Assembly (NCBI GenBank): GCA_910575795.1
Contig: CAJTGE010000018.1
Coordinates: 47,410 to 111,409, forward strand
Length of the DNA stretch: 64,000 nt
Source: Clostridiaceae bacterium
GTDB taxonomy: Bacteria > Bacillota > Clostridia > Lachnospirales > Lachnospiraceae
Direction of reading: 5' to 3'
Shown: piece by piece, positions 8,458 through 16,852 of the stretch
Numbering within the stretch: the first letter of the stretch is position 1
Layout of the letters: every line of letters starts with the position of its first letter
Made by a program: the position numbers and the translations under genes
Notes under the pieces: model-generated
The model's input: only the letters and a program-made list of their open reading frames with translations
Told to the model about the DNA's origin: nothing
The model's database searches: none

Positions 8458-9678
8458 CTACTCATACCGCAGCGCATCAATCGGATCCGCCTTCGCCGCC
8501 TTGGACGCGGGATAAAGCCCGAAAAAGATCCCCACCACGGCCGAGAACGACACAGCCAGAATCACCACTCCCGGTTTTACGATCGTCGGAACGCCGAGGG
8601 CCATCCCGGCGAGGCTGACGATGCCTCCGCCGAGGATGATTCCGATGACGCCCCCGCACGCGGAGAGGATGGCGGACTCGGTCAGGAACTGGATCAGGAC
8701 GTCCCGCGTGCGGGCTCCCAGCGCTTTGCGGATGCCGATCTCGCGCGTCCGCTCCGTGACGGATACAAGCATGATGTTCATGATGCCGATTCCGCCCACG
8801 ATCAGGGAGATCGCCGCGATCCCGCCGACCGCCATGGAAAGGTTGGCCATCATGGAGTCCATCTGGCCCATCTGGCCGATAGCGGTTTCCATGCGGAAAT
8901 CCTCCGGCCTGCGATCCTTAAGCTTTGCGACATAGGCGGTTATCTCGCTGTAAAAGGTGTTCAGCTCCAGCTCCGTCATGCCTGTGTCCGCGAAAAAATG
9001 GCAGAAATAGAAATAATCGTTGGGCCAGGTAAGAAGCGTCCAGGGCACGTATGCCTTTCCGTTGTCGCCGCCCGAGCCCATCACCATCTGCTGGAAGGCG
9101 CTCATTTTTTTCTGATAAACGCCGACAACCGTGTATTCCTGCATATTTCCGAAAATCTCGGCCCGGAAGGTCCGGCCCACCGCGTTTTCCGTCCCGAACA
9201 GGCGTCTGGCGCTGTCTGCCTCCATGACCGCGTTCTGGCGGCGGCCCTTGATGTCGCCGGCGTTCAGATAACGGCCGTACAGGATATCCACTGGCTGCAC
9301 CTCCTGATAGAGATAATCCACGCCGGAAAAATTGAATTTAAGCGAAGCATACTCCGAAACGGCCTCGCTGCTGGCGCTCATGTTGCTGTCGATATAGCTG
9401 ATTTTATCCCCGAACACTTCCTTGATCCGGCTTAAATCATCCATCGTAAAATAATCGCTCTGCCTGACATCGTCCACCCAATACCCGATGCTTAGGTACG
9501 CCTGCGTGATGCCGATGTCCTGATAAATGCTGGAAAACAGGCCGCGCATCGTGTCCCCGATGGAGACAATGGCAATCACCGAGCCGATGCCGATGATGAT
9601 GCCCAGCATGGTCAGGAAGGCGCGCATCTTATTGGCGCGCAGGGCCGTAAAGGCCATCTTCATATTTTCTAACAGCAT
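8458..9678 (-). CDS. ABC transporter permease, MacB/FtsX type
   Basis: The 406-residue protein has an N-terminal helix (about residues 20-42), a large extracytoplasmic MacB periplasmic-core-like domain (about 45-270), and three C-terminal helices forming the FtsX domain. The conserved TERTREIGIRKALGAR cytoplasmic coupling motif lies near residue 310. MacB-type permeases use ATP hydrolysis in the cytoplasm to move peptides or drugs by mechanotransmission across the envelope. It overlaps the ATPase gene by ten bases and is the last gene of an adaptor-ATPase-permease operon. The substrate is unknown. Confidence 0.92.
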   Translation of the reverse strand: MLLENMKMAFTALRANKMRAFLTMLGIIIGIGSVIAIVSIGDTMRGLFSSIYQDIGITQAYLSIGYWVDDVRQSDYFTMDDLSRIKEVFGDKISYIDSNMSASSEAVSEYASLKFNFSGVDYLYQEVQPVDILYGRYLNAGDIKGRRQNAVMEADSARRLFGTENAVGRTFRAEIFGNMQEYTVVGVYQKKMSAFQQMVMGSGGDNGKAYVPWTLLTWPNDYFYFCHFFADTGMTELELNTFYSEITAYVAKLKDRRPEDFRMETAIGQMGQMDSMMANLSMAVGGIAAISLIVGGIGIMNIMLVSVTERTREIGIRKALGARTRDVLIQFLTESAILSACGGVIGIILGGGIVSLAGMALGVPTIVKPGVVILAVSFSAVVGIFFGLYPASKAAKADPIDALRYE

Positions 9679-10526
9679 ATATTCCCCGCCTCCTTATCCC
9701 CGTCCGTCCCCGGATCCCGGGCCGGCTTCCGGGGCGGACTGTCCACGCCGCCCGCCGCCTCTGGCGAAAGATCCCGCCGCCGCGCCGGTTTGGGGTTCCT
9801 GACATCGCTTACCACCTTCCCGTCCCGGAAACGGATGATCCGCTCCGTGAACGCCGCGATGTCCTCCTCATGCGTTACCACCACCACCGTGGCCCCCTCG
9901 TCGTGAAGCGCGGAAAACAGCTCCATGATCTCGATCGAAGACGCTGTATCGAGGTTTCCGGTGGGCTCGTCCGCGAGAATGAGCGGCGGCTCATTGGCCA
10001 GCGCCCTGGCAATGGCCACCCTCTGGCGCTGGCCGCCTGACATCTCGTTCGGCATATGTTCGATCCGCTTCCCAAGGCCCACGCGCTCCAGAAGCGCCAC
10101 CGCGCGCTCATGGCGCAGCCGCTTTGGCACATGCGCGTACGTCATGGGCAGCTCCACATTCTTGACCGCGGGCGTCCTCGAGATCAGATTAAAGGACTGG
10201 AACACAAAGCCGATCTTCTGGTTGCGGATCCGCGAGAGCTGATCCTCGTTCAAGGTGGAGATATCGATCCCGTCCAGGTAGTAATGTCCCAGCACCGGGC
10301 GGTCCAGGCATCCCAGAATATTCATCAGCGTGGATTTTCCGGAGCCGGACTGGCCCATGATCGCCACGAACTCGCCCTTTTTAATGGTCAGGTTGATGTT
10401 GCTTAAGCCGATCACCTTCACAGCCCCGGTATCATATACCTTACAGAGATTCACGATCTTGATCAGCTCATCCGTCTCCACTTCCGGGAGCTCCCCCCTG
10501 CTGCTTTTAAGCCATCTCCTTATCAT
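9669..10526 (-). CDS. ABC transporter ATP-binding protein, MacB/LolD type
   Basis: The 285-residue nucleotide-binding subunit has Walker A GQSGSGKST near residue 59, signature MSGGQRQRVAIARAL near residue 163, Walker B LILADEPTGNLD just after it, and the H-loop VVTHE. There are about 23 extra N-terminal residues and a proline/arginine-rich C-terminal extension of about 40 residues beyond the usual 230-residue domain. It energises the FtsX-type permease encoded directly downstream and overlaps both neighbours. Confidence 0.95.
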   Translation of the reverse strand: MIRRWLKSSRGELPEVETDELIKIVNLCKVYDTGAVKVIGLSNINLTIKKGEFVAIMGQSGSGKSTLMNILGCLDRPVLGHYYLDGIDISTLNEDQLSRIRNQKIGFVFQSFNLISRTPAVKNVELPMTYAHVPKRLRHERAVALLERVGLGKRIEHMPNEMSGGQRQRVAIARALANEPPLILADEPTGNLDTASSIEIMELFSALHDEGATVVVVTHEEDIAAFTERIIRFRDGKVVSDVRNPKPARRRDLSPEAAGGVDSPPRKPARDPGTDGDKEAGNICC

Positions 10527-12004
10527 ACGCCAGCCCCCTGCGCCATGGTCACAGACATGCCTTCCGCCAGGCCCGCGGGATTGGGGATGAGCAGCATCCC
10601 CTCTGTGAGAGCGCCCTCCTCAACGGGGAGAATCTCCACCTCCAGATCACTTTCCACACCGGTCGTGACCGGAATCAGATGCACGAGATTCGTTGCCGCG
10701 TCCACGGTCGCCACGCACACGTTCCCCTCCGCGTCCGCGGTCAGGGCCGTCTGCGACACCTTAAAAGTCTGGCTCGCCTCCCCGATCACGATCGACGCCT
10801 TGGCGGTGATCCCTGCAATCAGGCCGCCGGAGCTCTCCCCGTCGATGCGGATCGTGGCGGGAACCACGCGCTCCGAGGATCCGCCCCCCTTTTCCTCTCC
10901 GGTCGGGGAAATGGAGACGATCTCGCCCCGGGCAGGCGTCCCGTTGAGAATATCAGCCGTGATCTCCGCCTTCTGCCCCACCTGCACCTTGCCGATGGAA
11001 TACTCGCTGACCGCGATCACCATCTCCAGGATGTCCAAGTTCTCCACGATGAACATGGGCTTTTCATCCTCGGGCTTATCCGCAAACTGCCCCACCTTGG
11101 AGTTTACCCGCACCACAGTCCCGGCGATCGGGCTCTTCACCTCCGTATTCTCCAGATCCTTCTTCTTCTGATCCAGCTCAAACTGGGCGGACTTCACCTT
11201 CAGCTCATACGATTTGTCCGGAACCGCCCGGCCGCCCTGCACAGTAAAGGATTCCACCTGCCGCGCCGCGTCCTTTAACGCATTATTCACCTGCTCCATC
11301 TCCGCCTGGGAAATGTCGCCCGCCGCAAACAGGACCTGATTGCGGTTATAATTCAACTGCGCGGTCTGGTAATCCTGCACGGCCTTCTCATAATTGTGCT
11401 GCGTATCCCGGATATTCTCATTGTATTCGCTGACAGCCAGCTCATACGAGTTCTGCGCTATCTCCACTTCCCTGGCTGCGTCCGAGCTGTCGATCCGGGC
11501 CAGCGTCTGCCCCTTTTCCACCCGGTCGCCCTCTCGCACCATGATCTCCAGCACCTCCGCGTGCAGATTGGACACTACATCCGCGCTCTCCGTGCCGGAC
11601 ACCGGCCCGTTTAAGCTCAAAACCTCCGTCACATCCCCCTTTTCCAGCGGGAGCGCGGAAACCATGACAGCCGGCTCCTTTTTCGGGCAGGCCGCCCGGC
11701 TTATCACAAACAGCAGTACGGCAGACAGGGCAAAAAGCCCCAGCTTTTTCTTCCCGCTAAGGCCCCGGATTCCGTTAAAAACAGCCTTTGCGCGGCCGCC
11801 TTTCCCCTCGTTTGCCCTGTCTTTTTCCCGCGCTTTATCCCTGCGCTTTCCGCCCTTTTTCTTCTTTCCCGGGGAATGATCCTCTGACAGGTATTCTCCC
11901 AGGATCTCCTGCATCTCCTCGTCCGTCTTCTCTTCTGCAAATTCCGGTTTCTGGCCTTTTTTCTGCATCTCCATCTTCTCTTCTTTTTCCTTTTTATGCC
12001 ACAT
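10523..12004 (-). CDS. HlyD/MacA-like membrane-fusion adaptor protein
   Basis: Begun at the ATG seven bases after AGGGAG, the protein has 493 residues; frames starting further upstream lack a ribosome binding site. A long, highly charged Lys/Glu cytoplasmic head (about residues 1-85) precedes one membrane helix (about 88-105). Next come a lipoyl/barrel-sandwich half (about 130-160), an alpha-helical hairpin (about 165-265), the second lipoyl half with VKSPIAGTVVRVN, and a beta-barrel. This is the adaptor layout of tripartite-like exporters. The large charged cytoplasmic head is unusual. It is the first gene of the operon with the ATPase and permease. Confidence 0.9.
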   Translation of the reverse strand: MWHKKEKEEKMEMQKKGQKPEFAEEKTDEEMQEILGEYLSEDHSPGKKKKGGKRRDKAREKDRANEGKGGRAKAVFNGIRGLSGKKKLGLFALSAVLLFVISRAACPKKEPAVMVSALPLEKGDVTEVLSLNGPVSGTESADVVSNLHAEVLEIMVREGDRVEKGQTLARIDSSDAAREVEIAQNSYELAVSEYNENIRDTQHNYEKAVQDYQTAQLNYNRNQVLFAAGDISQAEMEQVNNALKDAARQVESFTVQGGRAVPDKSYELKVKSAQFELDQKKKDLENTEVKSPIAGTVVRVNSKVGQFADKPEDEKPMFIVENLDILEMVIAVSEYSIGKVQVGQKAEITADILNGTPARGEIVSISPTGEEKGGGSSERVVPATIRIDGESSGGLIAGITAKASIVIGEASQTFKVSQTALTADAEGNVCVATVDAATNLVHLIPVTTGVESDLEVEILPVEEGALTEGMLLIPNPAGLAEGMSVTMAQGAGV

Positions 12005-12128
12005 ATCCGACTCCCTGTATATGTATTGTCCCGGGGCGTGTCTGAAAATGCCCCGCCGCCCGGCGGCCTGAAGGCCAAAACACATCTGCCGCCTTTATTT
12101 ATAGAACGAGACAGAGCTTCCTATCTCT

Positions 12129-13187
12129 TCAAATTTCTTTTAAAATTGCATTCCCCACTTCCTGCGTCGAGGATGTTCCTCCCAGATCCGGGGTAAGGGC
12201 CTCGCCCTTAACGAGCACGCGCTCGATCGCCGCCAGGATCCGCGCCCCCCATTCCTCATAGCCAAAGAAATCAAGCATCTGCGACACAGACCATACAGCC
12301 GCCATGGGATTGGCGATCCCCCTGCCGGCAATATCCGGGGCCGAGCCGTGGATCGGCTCAAACATAGACGGGTAACGCCGCTCCGGATTTAAGTTCGCGC
12401 CGGCCGCAAGGCCCATCCCGCCGGCGATCGCCGCGCCCAGATCCGTTAAAATATCGCCGAACAGATTACTCGTCACCACCACCTCAAAACGCCCCGGATC
12501 CTTTACCATAAACATGCTTGCCGCGTCCACCAGGTATGCGTGCGTCTCCACATCCGGATACTCCCGGCTGACTTCATCAAATATCTGATCCCAGAACACC
12601 ATGGAATAATTCAGCGCGTTTGCCTTGCTCACGCTCGTTAAGCTCCGCCTCTCCCGCCGCGCCGTCTCAAAAGCATAGCGGATGATCCGCTCGCAGCCCG
12701 CCCTGGAAAATACGCCGTCCTGGATCACCACCTCCTGCGGCTTTCCCCGGTACAGCCAGCTCCCGCTCCCGGCATACTCGCCCTCGCTGTTTTCGCGGAT
12801 AAAGGTCATGTTTACCTCTTCCTTTTTAACGCCTTTTAGCGGGCACGGCGCTCCGGAAAGCAGCTTCACCGGACGCAGGTTCACATACTGATCAAACCCC
12901 TTGCGGATCGTGAGCAGGAGATCCCACAGGGAAATGTGATCCGGCACGCCCGGCGCGCCCACGGCCCCCAGAAAAATCGCGTCAAAGTCCTTAAGCCGCT
13001 CCATCCCGTCCTCATCCATCATGCGCCCGCGCTTTAAATAATACTCGCACCCCCACGGAAACCAGATATCCTCCACCGCAAACGCGCCGTCCATCCGCGC
13101 AACCTGCTTTAAAAGCTTCATTCCCTCCGCGACCACCTCCGGTCCCACCCCGTCGCCCGGGATCACGGCAATCTTCCATGTTTTCAT
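12129..13187 (-). CDS. Tartrate/D-malate dehydrogenase (isopropylmalate-dehydrogenase family)
   Basis: The correct start is the ATG behind AAAGGAGAAG, giving 352 residues beginning MKTWKIAVIPGDGVGPEV. The beta-decarboxylating dehydrogenase fold is clear: the NAD-binding GDGVGPEV, substrate arginines in the NLRPVKLL and FIRENSEGEYAG blocks, and metal aspartates in SNLFGDILTDLGAA. The GVPDHISLWDLLLTIRKGFD block is characteristic of tartrate dehydrogenase/D-malate dehydrogenase (TtuC/DmlA) rather than LeuB. The family oxidises and decarboxylates D-malate, tartrate or related 2-hydroxy acids with NAD. It stands alone, without leuCD, which supports a catabolic role. Exact substrate is uncertain. 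Confidence 0.85.
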   Translation of the reverse strand: MKTWKIAVIPGDGVGPEVVAEGMKLLKQVARMDGAFAVEDIWFPWGCEYYLKRGRMMDEDGMERLKDFDAIFLGAVGAPGVPDHISLWDLLLTIRKGFDQYVNLRPVKLLSGAPCPLKGVKKEEVNMTFIRENSEGEYAGSGSWLYRGKPQEVVIQDGVFSRAGCERIIRYAFETARRERRSLTSVSKANALNYSMVFWDQIFDEVSREYPDVETHAYLVDAASMFMVKDPGRFEVVVTSNLFGDILTDLGAAIAGGMGLAAGANLNPERRYPSMFEPIHGSAPDIAGRGIANPMAAVWSVSQMLDFFGYEEWGARILAAIERVLVKGEALTPDLGGTSSTQEVGNAILKEI

Positions 13188-13217
13188 AATCTTCTCCTTT
13201 CCTCCGTAAGCGTCCAA

Positions 13218-13420
13218 TATACTCCGGAATCTCGCTGCGCCTGATTTTGCTAGAGCGTGTTTGAAAATTGCTTTCTGGTAGCTGTGCGTGCCACTTTGTG
13301 GGAGATTTGTGCCAAATGAACGCGGCGCAGCGGGCTGCGTTAAGTGAATTTGGCACAAATATGCCGCAAAGTGGGGCGTGCAGATGGCGGGAATGAATTT
13401 TCAAACACGCTCTAGTACAT
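13218..13420. repeat. Family C repeat interrupted by a 164-bp inverted-repeat element
   Basis: A family C left arm (TATACTCCGGAATCTCGC, 13218-13250) is followed by an element bounded by a perfect 19-base inverted repeat. TAGAGCGTGTTTGAAAATT lies at 13251-13269 and its complement at 13396-13414. A short GTACAT resembling the C right end follows at once (13415-13420). The inner element contains another imperfect palindrome around GTGCCAAAT/ATTTGGCAC. No coding capacity is evident. The layout suggests one small element inserted in another. The whole 13188-13607 gap holds no gene. Confidence 0.75.
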
Positions 13421-13607
13421 TTCATAACCTCTGAACTGTACTTCCCTGTCACTGCGGGGCAATTTTCCCGCCCGATGCCAGGCCGCAACGCAAAACAGCC
13501 ATAACCGGAACCCTGTCCGGATATGGCTGCACAGGCGCCCTCCCCAACGAAAACAATGCCTGAGGCGGACGCCGTACCCGTCCAGCTCGTCTGAACGGGG
13601 GTATGTC

Positions 13608-15083
<1,476 letters not shown>

Positions 15084-15130
15084 TTATTTTTGTGTCTTTG
15101 GACTAAAGACTACAATTTTAGTAGTATCTT

Positions 15131-15159
15131 AGTGTATCAGATTTGGACAATATTGTCAA
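15131..15159 (-). promoter_or_regulatory. Consensus sigma-A promoter of guaB
   Basis: On the minus strand a perfect TTGACA (15154-15159) is separated by exactly 17 bases from TACACT (15131-15136), about 70 bases before the guaB ATG. I looked for a purine riboswitch fold in the short leader and did not see the conserved core. Confidence 0.8.
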
Positions 15160-15222
15160 TCGGAAAATCTTTTGGAAAATCTTTTGGATTTTGCTAATTG
15201 TGAAAGGGACGCCGTGGACAGG

Positions 15223-15295
15223 CTCTATATCCAACGGAACCCCGCTCCCGCTGCGCTTTTCTCCGAGCGGGAGCGGGGTTCCGTTGGATATAGAG
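15223..15295. repeat. Perfect 30-bp inverted repeat between divergent genes
   Basis: The arms 15223-15252 and 15266-15295 are exact reverse complements with a 13-base spacer. The arms begin CTCTATATCCAACGGAACC. No U-run follows on either strand, so it is not a standard terminator. It lies between the guaB promoter and apbE. It may be a small mobile-repeat remnant or a strong RNA hairpin. Confidence 0.85.
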
Positions 15296-15375
15296 GCTCT
15301 CGGGCGGCGGCCTTTACACAATAAACCGCGGCCGGCAATCCTTCACTCCGCTTAAGTATCCGTTCATACCCCTTC

Positions 15376-15407
15376 TTGACTTTCCCTCCCCCCTTTGCTA
15401 GTATAAT
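15376..15407 (+). promoter_or_regulatory. Possible promoter of apbE
   Basis: A perfect TATAAT lies at 15402-15407, 44 bases before the apbE ATG. The best upstream match is TTGACT at 15376-15381, but the spacer is 20 bases, longer than ideal, so the -35 assignment is tentative. Confidence 0.4.
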
Positions 15408-15450
15408 GTAAAACCCGACAACCCATGCCCCAAAAGAGGAACATAACCCC

Positions 15451-16464
15451 ATGAAGCCCAGACGAATCATCCTCCTGCTCCCGGCCCTGCTTATACTGAT
15501 CCTGGCCCTGAGAGCCGCCTTTACCCCAAAGCACACCGAGATCAGCCGCACGGATTTCCTTTTAAATACATTTGTTACCATCACGCTCTACGATACCCGG
15601 GATGAAGCCATCCTTGATTCCTGTATGGATCTGGTAAAAAGCTACGAAAACAGATTCAGCAAGACCATAGAATCAAGCGAGATTTACCGCTTAAACCACC
15701 GCGCCCCCGGCGAGACGGTTTTCACCCTGTCCGACGACACGGCGGAGCTGATCCGCACAGGGCTTTACTACAGCGGGCGCTCCGGCGGGGCCTATGATCT
15801 GACGATCGAGCCTTTGAGCACCCTCTGGAATTTCACCGGCGGGACGCATGAGGTCCCGCCCGCGCAGGCAGTTGCCGAAGCGGCGGCCCGCGTTGATTAC
15901 CGTCTTATCCGGCTTGAGGGGAACACGCTGACCTTTCTCTCTCCGGATGTGACCCTGGATCTCGGCTCCATTGCCAAGGGCTACATCGCGGATCGGGTAA
16001 AGGAATACCTTGTAAGCCGGGGGGTGGCGAGCGCGATCATTAACCTGGGGGGGAATGTCCTCTGCGTGGGCCAGAGGCCGGACAATGAACCGTTTCGCAT
16101 CGGCCTGCAAAAGCCCTTTGAGGATCGCAATGAGCTGATCGCCCGGCTGCGGATCCGCGATCAGTCGGTTGTCTCCTCCGGCGTGTATGAGCGCTGTTTT
16201 ACCGTGGACGGGACGAATTACCATCATCTGCTGAACCCGGATACCGGGTACCCTTACGACAACGGGCTGATCGCCGTTACGATCGTTTCCCCCCATTCTG
16301 TGGACGGGGACGCCTTAAGCACCGCCTGCTTTTCCATGGGGCTGGAAAAAGGGATGGCCCTCCTTCAGTCCATGGAAGGCATTTACGGATACTTTATAAC
16401 CGGGGACTATGAGATTCATTATTCGGACGGCGCAAAAGAGCTTTTGGAGCCGGGACAGGGATGA
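15451..16464 (+). CDS. apbE: FAD:protein FMN transferase ApbE
   Basis: The 337-residue protein has an N-terminal hydrophobic export or anchor segment (about residues 6-23) with no lipobox cysteine. Family hallmarks are the SKTIESSEIYRLN segment near the start of the mature part, the LDLGSIAKGYIAD flavin-binding motif near residue 170, and the metal-ligand region TVVSPHSVDGDALSTACF. ApbE covalently attaches FMN from FAD to Ser/Thr residues of extracytoplasmic proteins such as RnfG or NqrC. The targets are not in this window. A NusG-II protein follows within 47 bases, an association common in clostridial electron-transport loci. Confidence 0.93.
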   Translation: MKPRRIILLLPALLILILALRAAFTPKHTEISRTDFLLNTFVTITLYDTRDEAILDSCMDLVKSYENRFSKTIESSEIYRLNHRAPGETVFTLSDDTAELIRTGLYYSGRSGGAYDLTIEPLSTLWNFTGGTHEVPPAQAVAEAAARVDYRLIRLEGNTLTFLSPDVTLDLGSIAKGYIADRVKEYLVSRGVASAIINLGGNVLCVGQRPDNEPFRIGLQKPFEDRNELIARLRIRDQSVVSSGVYERCFTVDGTNYHHLLNPDTGYPYDNGLIAVTIVSPHSVDGDALSTACFSMGLEKGMALLQSMEGIYGYFITGDYEIHYSDGAKELLEPGQG

Positions 16465-16510
16465 ACCGATGGACGCAGGCTGTTTGCGTGAAAGGAGGCT
16501 TTTCTGAAAT

Positions 16511-16852
16511 ATGGAGCGCAAAAAACGAAATGACCGCATCCTTGCCGGCGGGCTGCTTGCCCTGGCCGCCGTGTTTCTTGCCGGCGCGCGCCTCGCCCGC
16601 CGGGATGCCGGCCGCATCGCGCAGGTTGACATCGACGGGCAGACTGTGTGGGAGCTTCCCCTCTCCCGGGATACGGAGCTTCTTCTCGAAAATAAAAACG
16701 GCGGCGTAAACCGCCTGGTGATCCGGGACAAAAAAGCCTCTGTCACAGAGGCTTCCTGTCCGGATCAGATCTGCGTCCGCCAGGGCGGGGCCGGCGATAG
16801 CGGGCAGACCATCGTCTGCCTGCCGAACCGCATCGTGATCACGATCCGCTGA
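16511..16852 (+). CDS. NusG domain II-containing small membrane-anchored protein
   Basis: This 113-residue protein has an N-terminal membrane helix (about residues 11-28) and then a small beta domain of the NusG_II type with the conserved CPDQICVRQG region and terminal VCLPNRIVITI strand. Family members sit next to apbE or rnf genes, and their molecular role is not established. The start is an ATG in weak context, AAAGGAGGCTTTTCTGAAAT, with GGAGG about ten bases upstream. Its end overlaps the convergent flavodiiron gene by 14 bases. Confidence 0.85.
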   Translation: MERKKRNDRILAGGLLALAAVFLAGARLARRDAGRIAQVDIDGQTVWELPLSRDTELLLENKNGGVNRLVIRDKKASVTEASCPDQICVRQGGAGDSGQTIVCLPNRIVITIR

